From Globisporangium splendens (taxonomy: Eukaryota; Oomycota; Peronosporomycetes; Pythiales; Pythiaceae), in NCBI GenBank assembly GCA_006386115.1, contig VFIW01000015.1, positions 675,001 to 739,000 of the forward strand: a DNA stretch of 64,000 nt, in the 5' to 3' direction. This document shows, in pieces, positions 30,497 to 42,818 of the stretch; position 1 is the first letter of the stretch; every line of letters begins with the position of its first letter. The translations under genes and the position numbers were made by a program. Below the pieces are notes generated by a model, which saw only the letters and a list, made by a program, of their open reading frames with translations, was not told the DNA's origin and ran no database searches.

Positions 30497-30555
30497 CAAC
30501 TGATCTCGGTAAATCATATGATCTAAGAAACGAGCTTCGAGCTGACACCATGCAG

Positions 30556-30720
30556 CATTTCATATCTATTTCACAGGTTGTCTCCCTGGACCAAGTTCAC
30601 TTTAGAAAGAAACCATCGCACTGAAATATCGCGCTTTCCTTCTTGAACGTTCCCTCATAACAGTAATTGTCATTCCATGCGATACGACGAAATGCTGCCG
30701 GGGTTATCCACAGACACTGG
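30556..30720. repeat. Degenerate copy of the myosin 3' end
   Basis: Three blocks match the last myosin exon and its 3' flank in order: 30556-30612 with about 32478-32536 (ATATCTATTTCA, GGACCAAGTTCACTT); 30640-30656 with about 32565-32582 (CTTCTTGAAC); and 30674-30720 with about 32770-32816 (39 of 47 bases equal, including GATACGACGAA and TGCTGCC). Bases between the second and third blocks are missing, so it is a partly deleted duplicate that no longer codes. Confidence 0.75.
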
Positions 30721-31119
30721 CCCTGCATCTGTGTCTGACTGCAAGTATGAGGTCAAGCTTTTATCGCTCTCCGCTCTGCCAAGGCGCATCTAGACAGAAG
30801 CTGGCTGACCTTCAAGCACTGATTTTGATGATGCCAGCTCACCGAGCATGTGGCGGTGCATTGTCCAGTCTGAATGCCACAACACGCATAGATGTTTTGC
30901 GCCGTATATTACGAGTTGGATCCCATCCAACTGTGTCAACCCAAATTCTCATCTTGTGAACTTTTGTGTGCGATTGGAAAGAAGGGATCTCGAAAAAGTT
31001 GGATTTGCGATCCAACACTCGAGCCATTCTACCCAATAAATTCATGAGGATCCGTGTCATAAGACTGAAACAAACGTGCGAGGGTCAGCAGTGTGTGCGC
31101 GCGACTTGCCGCAAGCCGA

Positions 31120-32369
31120 AATAACGTGAGTCGGCTGCAGGATTTGCACACCGAGATTACGTTTCTGCATGAAAAAGTCAAGTCGGGGGGAGGGAGATAG
31201 ACGAAGTTAAACTATTGGAAACGTTTCGGAGCGCAATCGATGCTGACACAAGCCTCACATCCAGCAACCAAGATAGATCAGTTCTGATAGAAGCAAAAAC
31301 ATTCCTTGAGCACGAGCTGAAGAAGCACAGGGAGATCAACAGTCCAGATATGCATCGTCTTTTGCAAGACACGCTAATCAAATCATTGCAAGGACCATCA
31401 CTTGATACGGAAGATCAAGTTCCGGATTGGTTTATACCTCGTCACGAATGGGATTTTGTTCAAGTTGAAAAAGCGAGTGGAAACAAAGCAGCTGCCCCTG
31501 CTAAGTGGCTAAACTCCATCGTTCGAGTTTGGTACGCTTCGAGTGGATAAACACAAGTTCATTGAAACTGTGGATCGGTGGGTTCGATTGACTCACCCAA
31601 ACGTGGTGAAACTATTTGGAGCATCGCACATGGAAGACCCGCACATCGCAGTGTTTGAGAACATGTTACACACCAATCTTTGTGAGTACTTGTGTGCGAC
31701 TAGCAGTAAGACAACAACAGCATAAACGGCAAAGATCGCATGAGGTTGCCCTCGGACTGAAATGTCTTCAAGAACACGGGATCTGTCCGGAGCACGCCAG
31801 CTGTCAGCACATTTGGGTTGGAACCAATGGCACAGCAAAGGTCAACGCTTTTAGACTTGACTTGTGAAAAGCGAACTCTCCAGAAGCGGCGCGAAGGCTG
31901 TCGCCTGAGTCAATACGTGGCGACAAACTGACAGCCACGAGCATAGTTTACTCGCTTGGTGTGTGCACCTACGAAGTGCTGGCTGGAGAAACGCCATGGC
32001 CAGGGATCACAGATGCCAAAGGTGCTCAAATGATCAACCGAGTACTTGTGTGGAGAGCAACTGGCCGTGGCATCAGATGTGTACGCGTTCGCCATGTGCA
32101 TCCTGAAAGTTGTGGGTGGAGAGACTCCGTGGGGTGGACTCATCGATACAGCAGCGCGTTTTCGGGTGCGCCGGGGCAACCTCCCATTGAAACCTATGGA
32201 AGGCTTGACAGACTCGGAACTCGCTCTCATCAAGATGATGTGTGCGTCGAAGTCGTCGGAGTGCATCACGATCTCGACCGTTGTCGAGAAACTGGACGAG
32301 TTGGCAAAATACGAGGATGCAGCGAGAAAAGTGACACCGAGTTTACCATCGCTGACTGCTGCACCGTAG
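31120..32369 (+). pseudogene. Decayed TKL-type protein kinase
   Basis: Pieces in shifting frames resemble oomycete TKL kinases. There is a helical N part (LQDLHTEITFLHEKVK), a linker to FIPRHEWDFVQVEK, then LTHPNVVKLFGASHMEDP (alpha-C to beta-4). Next is HEVALGLKCLQEHGICPEHASCQHIWVGTNGTAKV, where the HxDLKxxNILV loop is destroyed, followed by GVCTYEVLAGETPWPG and SDVYAFAMCILKVVGGETPWGG. The Gly-rich loop, catalytic Asp and DFG are lost, and several stops interrupt the frames. The SDVYSFG..GETPWG block occurs twice (about 31930-32010 and 32070-32150), so the relic also has an internal tandem duplication or fuses two kinases. The last 108 codons (32046-32369) remain open. Confidence 0.75.
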
Positions 32370-32547
32370 CTCTACCAACAAACAGTCGAGAAAGGGACCT
32401 TTCATCATACAGCCGCAACAATTAGCTCTGTGTAGACTCACATCAATCTGGGTCTCCCAATTTCTTTTCCATGTAGCATTTTTTATATCTATTTCATAAG
32501 TTGTCATGTGGACCAAGTTCACTTGAGAAAGGAAGCAGCGCATTTAC

Positions 32548-35500
32548 TTATGTCTCGCTGTTCTCCTTCTTGAACATTTTCTTGAACATGCCACCAATGC
32601 GCGATTTGCGGTGGCGGTTCTCGTCGTCGTAATACACACTACCCGTGCGGCCATGCGGGATGTAGCTTGCGCGGTCGCCGTCGTGGGCAGATGAATCGAG
32701 TTCGTTGTGATCGCCAGCATTGTACGAGCGCACAGGGTTGTTCATGATCGCGTCGATGGTCGAGCGTCGTTCCATTTGATACGACGAATTGCTGCCCGGG
32801 TTGCCCACGGACACAGGTACGGGGGCAGTAGACGAAATCGTGTCGGATCGACTCGCGCGGTTCCCGTTGCTCCTATTGCTCAGAATCAAGCACAGCACAG
32901 TTAGGATATCTCTCGGCGTTCCTGTCAACATCAAGCAAATGCTACTTACGTGGATTGCGTCATGGAAGGATGCGTTGAAGCAGTGCTGCCACTGCTGTAC
33001 GCAGGTTTCGAGTCCAGAGCCATCGCGCGCATACGCTCCAGTAAGTCCTCGGGGACCTGGTACGATTCCGCGACATTGATCATGTCGAGCAGCACATCTT
33101 GCTGCTGCACCCGCGCCATGAGCTCGGCCGAGTACACGTTGCGTTGCATCTTCAAGTCTTCCTTCAAGTCCGCGATTTGCTTTTGGTATTTTTTCATCTT
33201 TTCCTCCTGGGACTTGATGAGTGCGGCGTGCGTGCTCATGAGACGTAAATTTGCCTTCGACTGCTGTTTGTTGTGCTGGTTGAGCGCCGCAAAGGACGCA
33301 CCCGCAGCAGTGTACGCGTCTTTGACCTTTTTGTTTTCAGCCTTCAAGTTCTCGTTCTCAATGCTCAGTGCATGGATCAGCTCGCGTCCCTTTGTGACTT
33401 CGTTCCGCAGATAATCAATCATGCGCTCGGAATCATCGAGCAGCTTGGAATCGTCGTGGCCTCCAAAGGACTCGCGCTCGCTCGTGCGATGGGATCTCGC
33501 GCTGTTGTTGCTGTGATGATTGTTTGCTCCATATGGCGGCAGCAGATCACTGTCTGTGAAGCTGTGAGCCGTCGAGTGGCGCACTTCGTACAGCTCTTGC
33601 TGGAGCGACGTGTTTTGCGCTTCGATCTCCAGACGCGTCTGCTTCTCTTCCTCGAGACGGCGCTTGAGGAGTTCCACTTCGTTCTCCATGATCGCCTGTT
33701 CTTTGCGCTCCGACAGCAACAGTTTGTATTTTCCCACTTGCTTTTTCATCTTGAGTTGCGACTGCATCTTCACCACCGCATCGCGGAAGCGGGCGAAGCG
33801 CTTCTGTTCCCGATACCGACGATAGAGCGATTGGATGCGAATCGCCATCGTCTCTTTCATCAAGAGGTACGATCGCTGTCTTGAGCTCACACCGCGCCAG
33901 ATACTCTGGATGAGAACGCAGCGGCGGCGAGTGAGCAGGAACTTCTGCCGCAGAGATCGTCGGCGCTGGATGGCCTGCAGTTTGGTGATCATACGGCGAA
34001 CCTTCATCATACGTTTCCGCGCAACCCAGCTACGCGCTGTGCGTTGAATCAGAATCGCGCGGTCATGCACGAAGATCGTGCGCGTCCGCTCCAAATATTC
34101 CAAGATGTCCTTGCCAAAGTAGATCAAGCTTCGTCCTACCACATAGAGTGGCGTCGTCGCAGCTTCGTCGCCGCGTGTGAACCCATCGGCAAGTAGATGC
34201 TGCGCGAGCTCTTCACACGCCTCGGAAACTGTGATCGACGGCATCGCGAACGGATCTGCCTTGCTCTTCATAAACACAAAGCGTCGCAGGAATTTCTCGT
34301 GAGCCATCTTGTTTGGGAACGCAGCACGCGTGATGCGAATCGCTTCGACAACACCAGCACAGCGCAGTTGGTTCACCACCGAGTCGATTTCGTACACATG
34401 CGGGCTCTTCTTCGAGTTCGGTTTGATACAGCGAACGTAGTGAACCTCGGTGCTTGAAATATCGCTCATCAACAGCGCCAGCTGAGCCTTGAACTTGTAG
34501 CTCACAGTTTCTTGCATAAAGCTTGATGTCTTGCGTCCCAAGGTACTGCGTCGACCCCCATCATCCATCATGGACGCGGCATGCGCAGCTGCAAGGTCGT
34601 CGTCGGTGAGATACGCCGTGCTTGCTCGCGCACCAAACATCATCGCGATTAACCCGTTGGAACTGGTCGCCAAGAGCTCCAACAAGTCACTCTGCAGAGA
34701 ATCCTTGTTCTTTTCCACAAACCCCGCAGCATCGTACGTCACGGCGCCAGCATAGTGGTGCAGCACAAAGTGCGTCTGGCTGAGGCGCGCTTTCTCCAGT
34801 CGAGGGTTCGCCTCGTGCAGCGAGACGATCTTGGACGCGAACGACGCGTCACTACCCTTTGGACGCACACATTCTTCGTTCAGCAGCGCCATCAGACCCA
34901 TCGAGTTCTCCAGCAAGTCCAGCATATCTTGGTTGTCGCGGTAGGTGATAAACTCCCACTGGATCTCCTCCTGTTGGTACTCCTCTTGAACCGTCTTGAA
35001 TACGTCCAACGTGAACTTTTGCTGCAGCTTTTCGTTGGCAAAGTTAATGCAAAACTGCTCAAAGCTGTTGCGCTGGAACGACTCGAAGCCAAAGATATCG
35101 AGCAGGTCGATGTGCATGTACGACGGCGCGGTGGCCGAGCCAAACGGCGACTCGGATATACTGTAGTTCACGCGGCGCACCAAGTACGCAAACACGCGCG
35201 CATACACTTCCTTGGCGAGCGCATCGCGGTTGTTGCTTGCTTGAAGGTTGGACAACGGGACACAGTACACTTCCTGACGCGCCTTCACGGATCGGCTGCA
35301 CAGCTGCTGGGAAAGCGCCGCGACCTCCACGCCCAACAACTTTGCACACTGCTCAATCTCTCGCTTCTGATTCTCGATCTCAGACTGATACGTTGGGTTG
35401 TCCGCAAACGCAGCCGGGTTCAGCGATGCCATGGGCTGGCTCGCGTCATTCTTGTTGGACTCGAGAGGCACAAAATCGAGTTGACCGAGGCGCAGGATAC

Positions 35501-36674
35501 CGCACAGCGCATGGAACAAGTCGTCCTGTTCGGTGTCGCTGAGACCGATGGTCGCCAACGCGTCTCGGGTGACCTGGTATCGCTCGAGATCCGTCTGGCC
35601 ATCCAGCAGAAGCGGTTCGTCTTGCAGGTATCGAAACTCTGCCGCCGACGAGGTTGGACTGAAACCATATCGCTCCTCCCTTGCGCTCACGAGTTGGTAG
35701 AACACGTGGTAATTGCGCTCCCCTGCCGACTGAGCGACTACGCGCGATTTCTCAAGCAGGTAGTGGCGGCACTCGGCAGCGATCAGGCAGTAGTCCGTGT
35801 TGAATTGCAGTTGCGTGAACTTTCCGAATCGCGACGAGTTGTCATTGCGAATCGTCTTGGCGTTACCAAACGCTTCGAGCAGGGGGTTACTTTTCAGCAC
35901 TTTCTGCACGATTGTGTCGTGGCCAATCGCGACAGAAGCACTTGTGGTGCCGTTCACTTGCGCGTCGCTCAGCTCTTGCGACTTCTTAGCATTCGAGATC
36001 GAGATACTCGCGAGGTGCTCCATCATGATCTTCACGGTCTCCGTTTTACCAGCACCAGATTCGCCGCTCACGAGGATGCTCTGCGGGATCTTATGGTTCT
36101 TCATGTTGTGGAACGCCTCGGCGCTTGTCGCGTACACGTGCGGCGGCAATTCGTCCCAGGAATGCTGTGTGTACAGATCGCGCAGCGCTTCCGAGTACAG
36201 CGACTTGATCCACTGATACGGGTTCACGGCCACAACGATCTTCCCCGTGTACGTGTATGGCGCCTGCGCAAAGAAGCGCGCGCGCACGTTGTACACGATC
36301 GCCGGCTCATGCAGGTGGCTGAGTTGGCACATATCTTCGGCGCCGACGGTCGTGGCTGAGTCCAAGCCCTTCGGGATCGCGTCGTGGCGGATGCGCGTCT
36401 TCGCGGCGCCGAAGTCCGACGCGGGGTCGGTGTTCTGCAACGGGAGCGCGTCGGGCATGCCGTCGTCGCGCAGGTCGATGTCGCGCTCGACGTACTTGTC
36501 CATAGCATCGTCGTCATCGCCGCCGTCTTCATTATGGCGCCGCGCGTCCGGGTCGCTGTGGCGCACGGCGTCCACCCTGACGCGGAAGCGCTGGCCGTCG
36601 GCGTCCACCGAGAGCACGGTGGCCGGCACCCACACGAGCTTCTCGTCCGGGACGTACACGCGGATGCCCTCCAT
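32548..36674 (-). CDS. Unconventional coiled-coil myosin, two exons
   Basis: Exons 36674-32950 and 32878-32548 (a 71-bp intron with donor GTAAGT) join in frame to 1351 residues. The start at 36674 opens MEGIRVYVPDEKLVWVPATV, the SH3-like N-terminal subdomain. The motor has the P-loop GESGAGKTE, switch I NDNSSRFGKF, switch II DIFGFE, the actin-binding HYVRCIKPN and the converter. Four to six IQ-like motifs follow (ILIQRTARSWVARKR, KLQAIQRRRSLRQKF, CVLIQSIWRG, IRIQSLYRRYREQKRF). A coiled coil of about 170 residues comes next, then a Ser/Asn-rich tail ending in a basic MFKKMFKKENSET. No FYVE, PH or WW domain is seen. Class cannot be set without a tree; oomycetes have many lineage-specific classes. 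A broken copy of its 3' end lies at 30556. Confidence 0.9.
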
Positions 36675-37406
36675 GCTGATGCGGATGTGGGCTGCGCACG
36701 GAAAAGCAGAGAGTGGGGAAGTGTGTGCAGGGAGCTCACCACAACGGAACGAAAAGCGTCGTCGCGAATTGTGCCCCCTCCCCCAAACGCATTCCCTCCC
36801 TTTCCGCACTCTCTCTGGTGTGACAGCAGACAGGACGTTGAGAAACCTCTGTGTAGCGACCTTGAACTCACTTGATTATTGTAAGCGGATCTTAGACATT
36901 GCTCTCATGCAGGGTACCAATACACATTTTGACTTACTCACGAGTATTGTATTTTTGAGCGTATTGGTTTATAATGGATCAATGGACGAAGGATTTGATG
37001 TGCTTCGGTGAAAGTATCCGATTCGAAAACACGATGCTGTTTCGTTTGTGTGGGTTAGAATAGTATACTTTGTTCAAGATGTCGAGTGTGGGACGCACGC
37101 CACGTTGTGGACGTCGTATTTCCAAAAAAAGTACGTACATATGTGAGTTGTTGAAGATACTGTATCCATTCGTGTAAGTGCGAGCGACTCTTTTGGGTAC
37201 GCAACTGACTTGATCCGTTGTTTTGGGTGCCTTTTTTTGGGACCACAGTACAGTGACGCAGCGCTTTGTAGCCATTCGCGATACACTTGACAAAATAAAC
37301 CACAACCGACAAGAAAACAACAAACGACGACTGGGCGACAGCGTTTCTTTCTTCGTTCTATCTCTTGTTAGTTCGTTTCTGCTGCCACGCGTGCCACGTG
37401 GACGCA
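36675..37406. other. Intergenic between myosin and kinase
   Basis: Myosin 5' flank and kinase 3' flank, about 730 bp. A 150-codon minus ORF (36979-37431) overlaps the end of the kinase in another frame and has no domain signal. I take it as untranslated. Confidence 0.4.
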
Positions 37407-39482
37407 CTAAAAATCGGGATCCCAGTCGCACTCTAACCCTGCGTCCTCTGTTTCATGCCGGAAATCCTCAAAGTTGGACGTGTCAAAAGCATCGCGGATC
37501 TGCGGCACGATCGGCGGCTTGATCGATTTCGAGATGAGACTGTCCCAGGAGAACCCTGCAAACCATTTGTGGTTGATGATGTCCTTGATCCCGTGCTTCG
37601 TGTTGCCGAGCCGCCGTGCTGGGTTCTGGCTCAACAACTTCTGGACCAGATCCACACACGCTCGCCTGCAACACATGCACAACCATCCATTAGAAAACCT
37701 AAAGATTGACAATGCTAAGTGCCTGCCAAGATGGAGAGCTCACCCAAAGTAGACTGGAAACTTGACATTGCCCTGGATGATCAATACGTACACCTGCATC
37801 GGGTCTTGCGCGAAAAAGGGAGCCGACCCTGTCAGGAGTTCGTAGATGAGGATGCCGAGTGCCCAGTAGTCCACCGCTTTGTCGTGCCCTTTGTTCAAAA
37901 TGATCTCGGGTGCAAGGTAGTCGGGCGTGCCGCAGAGTGTCCACGTTCGGTCGATCACGAGCTTTGCGAGACCAAAGTCAGCGAGCTTCATAAATCCCTC
38001 GTTGTCGAGCAGGATGTTTTCTGGTTTCAGGTCTCGGTACGCGATGCTCTTGCTGTGCATGTGCTGGAACACGAACACGACGCTTGCAATGTGAAACCGA
38101 GCCAGCTGCTCATCGAAGTCATCTTTCCGACGCAAGTAGGTAAACAGTTCCCCACCGAGCGCGAGCTCGACGAGGAAATAGAGGTACTTCTTGTCTTTGT
38201 ATGTACTGTAGAGTTTTAAGATGAACGGGTGGTCCAGTGCGAGCATCACGCGCTTTTCGTTGAGCACGTGCTCCTTGAGGTTGTTTTCCACGATCCGCGA
38301 CTTGATCAGGCACTTCAATGCGTACGCAGAGTTGGAGCCTGCATGACGCACGAGTTTGATGCGACCAAACGCACCCCGTCCGAGCGTCTGCAAAATCTCG
38401 AGCTCGTCCTTCGGAATTGACATAAAGTACTTGTATGCAGAAGTATTCGCATCCAGTTGATCTGTGGACGCTTTCCGGTGCATACTATCACTCAACCTTC
38501 GCTTCGGATCCATCTGAGGCGGTTCTCGATCCATGAGTTCCTGGATCGTACCGAGCATCAGGATGAAGTGCTCACGACCGAGTGTGAGGCACTGCACTTG
38601 GGTCAATGCCGTGCACGTCACCGATCGCGTCTCGTCCTTGAAGAGTGCCATTTCACCGAAATGGTCGCCTGGTTTGAGTATTCGAACCTGTGTCGGGGTC
38701 GTTCTGTGTGACGACGATCTCCCCCGTCGTGATAACGTAGAAGTGCTCGCCGACCTCACCCTGCCGGATGATCGTGCGGTTCGCTTCGTATTCTTCCCAT
38801 TCCATGGCGGCAGCGACCTGGTGCAGCTCCGAGTGGGTCAGTTTGTTCAAGATCGGGACATGCTGCAGCACCTCGAGCGTGCGATTCAGCCGAATGAGCT
38901 TGTGCGACGCCGAGATCTCGCGGAACGTGTTTCGCTCCAATGCCCAGAGCTCAACGTCGGTCACCGCTCGGATCGTTGCTGCTCGTGGCATGTTGCAGAG
39001 CAATGCCAGCTCACCGAAGCCCATGCCTGGTCCAAGAAAGCCGTACCGAATTGGTGTCGTCGAGCCTGCGACCGCGACGAGAATCTCCAGTTGACCGCTT
39101 TCAATCGCGTAAAAATGGTCGCCCTGGTCCCCTTGTCCGATGATCACGGACCCTGGCGCGCCATTCATCGGGAAGAAGGCGTCAAGGCAGTCGGCAGTCT
39201 CGGACCGCGTCTGTCCCGTGAACAGCACGTTCGACTGCACCACCTTGAGCAGCATGTCGTGCGACGCGTCGTTCTTCGGGTGCACGACGCGCTCCTTCTC
39301 GGACAAAATCTTCTTCTTGGACATGACTTCGGCGCTCACTTCGACGCGGCTGCCGGCGGCACGACGGACGTGAGCTGCGGAGTCTGCTGCACCTTCTCCT
39401 GGAGCGTGCGGATGACCTGTTTCTTCATGATCAGCTCCTTGCGGATGTGATCGTACTCGGTCTTGAAGACGCCGCCACCCAT
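37407..39482 (-). CDS. Cyclic-nucleotide-dependent AGC kinase (PKG-like) with two opposite frameshifts
   Basis: The start at 39482 opens MGGGVFKTEYDHIRKELIMKK, a possible myristoylation site followed by a short helix, as in PKG dimerisation regions. Two cyclic-nucleotide-binding domains follow: the first has GDHFYAIESG and GFGELALLCNMPRAATI, the second GEHFYVITTG and HFGEMALFKDETRSV. Next comes an AGC kinase domain with ALKCLIKSRI, YRDLKPENILL, LADFGLAK, TLCGTPDYLAPE and VDYWALGILIYE. After a 79-bp intron (37665-37743) the C lobe and AGC tail finish with CDWDPDF. The first frame meets TGA near 39339, and the cyclic-nucleotide segment lies one frame off from about 39370 to about 38703. After that the original frame returns. 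Both sites need a one-base change to read through. Either two sequence errors or a broken gene. The PRAATI and TRSV phosphate-binding cassettes suggest real ligand binding; cGMP versus cAMP is not settled. Confidence 0.8.
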
Positions 39483-41029
39483 CGGTGCGTGTTGTGTATG
39501 CTGTGTATTGAGTGACTTACGAGGAGCTGCCGTCGAGAATGCGCCGCGCTGCCTCACTCCATGGACGCAGGACACCGCGCGTGCTTGCGTTTCGCTGTTC
39601 TTGCGCTGCGAATAGCGGCGGCAGCGCGCACACGAAAGCGAGCGGCGACAACGCTATTCCTAGGAGCAGCATAATATGGAGCAGCTGACGCTCACCTCCT
39701 TCGAGTTCCCCAATTAACCGCCTTGCAGCATGTGAAAATAGTGCGCGCATAACGGCGCCATGCTGGTCAGCGCTTGAGGTTCCGTCTCCCTGTTCAATAG
39801 GCGGCATGCAGATCCACTTGGATGCATGCGTCCAGAGAAGGAGAAGAACGAGCGCATCAGTACCCACATGACGCACATGCGCACGCACGAGCAGCTTCAA
39901 CGAGAGCGAAATGACGTGTTTAAGCAGCGCGGATGTACCCACAGCCACTCACAGTCACGCTGTCGCAGTATTTGCATGTTTGCTGGAATCGACAGAAGGC
40001 ATTTCCTGCGCCTGTTTACCGCATATCCACCCAGTCAGTTAGACAGCCTCTGAGGCTGCCTGACCGACATGGAGGCTGCCCCTACGCGCCACACACAGTG
40101 CGACACCCGCCATGGCGGAAATTACTGCCGCCCCCATCTGACACGCGCGCGCGCCGCCCATCAGCTGCTTCCTGCACCAGCCAGGATCCACGCAATCAGG
40201 AAACTTGACTTCAAGTGGTTGACTGGCATATCCACCCCATTCTGAGTTGTGAGAAAAGGGGTTGATTTTCCATTCACAACATTTGCTGTTGCATATATCC
40301 TCTGTATTATTGCTGCAGCATGTATTCTATTGTTGAATTACCTGCATAATGCATTAGGGGTTATTCGTCATGGAAATGGCTATGCGTTTTTTCTCTGAGC
40401 AGAATGCCCCAATTAGGAGACCAGGTGGACTTTCACCTGTGGTGGGGCTTTCTTCAACCTTCCCCCAGCGAAGCGTCGCGCTCTCTGCCGCATTAGCACG
40501 AAATGTGCACCGATTCTCCCACCATCCAGTATCATTTCTGCCACAGCGCAGCACAAACCTCTCTCTCTGTAGTCAGCAACGCATCCCAGATAACCCCGAG
40601 TAATTTATACCTTGGTTGAGTGCTGCTTTGAATGTGAAACTGCATACCTTCAAATTGGATTGATGCCAAGTATAATGCACCTGCAAAGATTCATTATATT
40701 TTGAAATTGCCTACAGAGAGAGAAGATATCGTGCACAACCCACGCAGAGAAAAGAAGCCCGGATCCGAAAATTTTCACGTGCTGGATTTTGACTTGCGCT
40801 TTGTATACCGAAGCCCAAATCGACGCGTGGATTTGTAACATCAGATCTGTCTGCGGATCGCGCATGCGACGCTTAGGGGTGGTTGCTGCCAAACCACATT
40901 ATTCTCCAGCCATCCACTCTCGCTTCCACTTTCCTTCCGCGCTCCATTCCGCATTCTCTGCCAGACGCCGATCTACGCACCAGACGATAAGCAACAGAGA
41001 AACAGAAGACAGCAGCACACTCACGCAAC
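39483..41029. other. Intergenic, about 1.55 kb
   Basis: Divergent spacer between the kinase and the first PX gene. No coding region or known repeat was found. A short palindrome (CAGGTGGACTTTCACCTG) lies near 40422. The 100 bp before 41030 is CT- and CA-rich, as is common upstream of oomycete starts. Confidence 0.4.
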
Positions 41030-42514
41030 ATGTCGGTCGTGCTGAGCCGCTCGGCCATGCAGGAGAAGATCGACGTGCCGTCACACACGCTCATGGCGTC
41101 GAGCGCATCGCCGCCGTCCAGCAGCAAACGCCATGACAACAACAGCGACACGGTCATCAGCAACGGCTCGATGACGAGTCCGCGCAGCATCAGCAAGACC
41201 GCGTCGTCGTCGTTCGATCTGCCCGCGCAGGAAGAAGATCCCGCGGCAGATGAGGACGCGCAGCATAGCTACGTGCGCACTTTCTTTCGCATGGCGTCGT
41301 CTGCGAGCGACAACAACACTGCGATGGACGCTAAAGACGTCGACGCTATAGCGGAAGATGGGAATGAAAACGATGAGAACAACGGCAACATCGACAACGC
41401 GTCGGTGCTTCCCGCGAAAAAGATGTCGACTCGCGACATGGACGAAGACAAGTGTGATGACGACGACGATCTCGAATGCAAGAATGAGAGCGGGCAAGCG
41501 GCGGTGACGTCGTCCCACGCCGGCCGCTTCAGTGAATCTGCCGTGCCAGAGAAAATGGACCCGGAGTTCGTGATGCCTCTCCGACCGAATGACTACAAGA
41601 GCACGCGCAGCAGTCTGGTCTCGTTCGAGCCATCCGCAAAGGCGAACGACGGCGCCATCAATCCGTTCAACGGGAACAACAACCCGAACTTTCGTCGTGG
41701 CGGCAACTTTGTGGACTTCAGTATGCGCGACAGCTGCGCGAGTGAGGCCATCGGCTTCGATGCGCTCAACTTTATGAACGTTGACGACGGCGAATTGAGT
41801 CTCTCGAGCTCTATCGTGACGCCACGATCCATGATGCGAACGAACCCGTACGAAGGAATCTCGATTGAGGTCAACAACCATTCCATCAACAACCAAGGCG
41901 TTGTGATGTATCACGTGGACATCAAGGGACCTGAGGGACTCTTGTCGACGTACACGATCCGACGACGCTACAAGGCGTTCAAGGAGCTGCACCAGGAGCT
42001 GAATCGACTGATCTCCGAGTATACCGTGAATCAGACAAAGGAGAGCGCGCAAGCTCAGACTGAAGCATCGATCTCCGACACGTTCTCAGCGGCAAATGTG
42101 CCCGACAGTCCGCACACGCAAGCACGCAAGAACCAGACGCTACAGCAGATCGCCGAGGGCAGTGTGCTGAATGCATCGTTCACGTTCCCAGCACTCCCGA
42201 ACGGCGGCGTCTGGTCGTATTTAAAGCGCCATGACGTTCGCCTCGTCGAACAGCGGAAAAAGCGGTTCGAGGAGATCCTGCGGATCGCGATCCGACACCC
42301 CGCGACCAAGACCAGCGCCATGCTCGACTCGTTCTTGAGCGTGGCGCCAAGTCTGATCTCGCAGCGAGGCTCCTCGTACGTCTCGTTGCAAGACTACAGC
42401 GTGCCAGTGTTCGACCGGCAGCGCGAATCCATCGAGCGCAAACAGCTCAAGTTGCGGCTCATTGAAGGACGCCGCCAGCGAACAAGCTCCGAAGCCTCGA
42501 GCAGCCAGAGCTAG
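41030..42514 (+). CDS. PX-domain protein, paralogue 1
   Basis: 494 residues, single exon. The first 270 or so residues are disordered and rich in Ser, Asp, Asn and Glu. The PX domain runs from GISIEVNNHSIN to FLSVAPS (about residues 275-450). It has the TYTIRRRYKAFKELHQEL core, the Arg-Arg-Tyr motif that contacts phosphoinositide, and a Ser/Gln-rich insertion of about 50 residues before FPALPNGGVWSYLKRHD. PX domains bind phosphoinositides, mostly PI3P, on endosomes. After the domain come RGSSYVSLQDYSVPVFDRQRE and a basic helix. The RGSSYVSLxxYSVP motif is shared with the paralogue at 45608, so it is probably functional. Confidence 0.85.
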   Translation: MSVVLSRSAMQEKIDVPSHTLMASSASPPSSSKRHDNNSDTVISNGSMTSPRSISKTASSSFDLPAQEEDPAADEDAQHSYVRTFFRMASSASDNNTAMDAKDVDAIAEDGNENDENNGNIDNASVLPAKKMSTRDMDEDKCDDDDDLECKNESGQAAVTSSHAGRFSESAVPEKMDPEFVMPLRPNDYKSTRSSLVSFEPSAKANDGAINPFNGNNNPNFRRGGNFVDFSMRDSCASEAIGFDALNFMNVDDGELSLSSSIVTPRSMMRTNPYEGISIEVNNHSINNQGVVMYHVDIKGPEGLLSTYTIRRRYKAFKELHQELNRLISEYTVNQTKESAQAQTEASISDTFSAANVPDSPHTQARKNQTLQQIAEGSVLNASFTFPALPNGGVWSYLKRHDVRLVEQRKKRFEEILRIAIRHPATKTSAMLDSFLSVAPSLISQRGSSYVSLQDYSVPVFDRQRESIERKQLKLRLIEGRRQRTSSEASSSQS

Positions 42515-42818
42515 CCAAAGCGCGCACCTCGCACAACATTTCAACTGCTTTGCATCCGACGCCCTGATTCACACGCGAGGTCAGCGGTAAGGAATGCCTG
42601 ATTGCGTGCATTCTTATCGACGGTCCAGGCGGATTGACTGGGAAAGTGGTGCATTATTTTCTCCTCTTTGCCGCTTGATTTACTATTTTTTGTACACTTA
42701 CTTCATATTATTAGCAAAATCGCTTTCCATTCCCCAGTTTGGCTTCTCGTTGTCCTCCCCAAGTCTCTTGTTGAAGCTAAAGATGCATCGCCATTTCCAT
42801 TTGAGCTGGTCACCAATG

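Noticed and set aside
34755..36359. 534-codon plus-strand ORF
   Set aside because: It lies exactly antisense to the myosin motor. Its composition is the reverse-complement echo of a GC-rich gene, with no domain.
37055..37431. 150-codon minus ORF after the kinase
   Set aside because: Overlaps the kinase 3' end in another frame and has no domain or conserved pattern.
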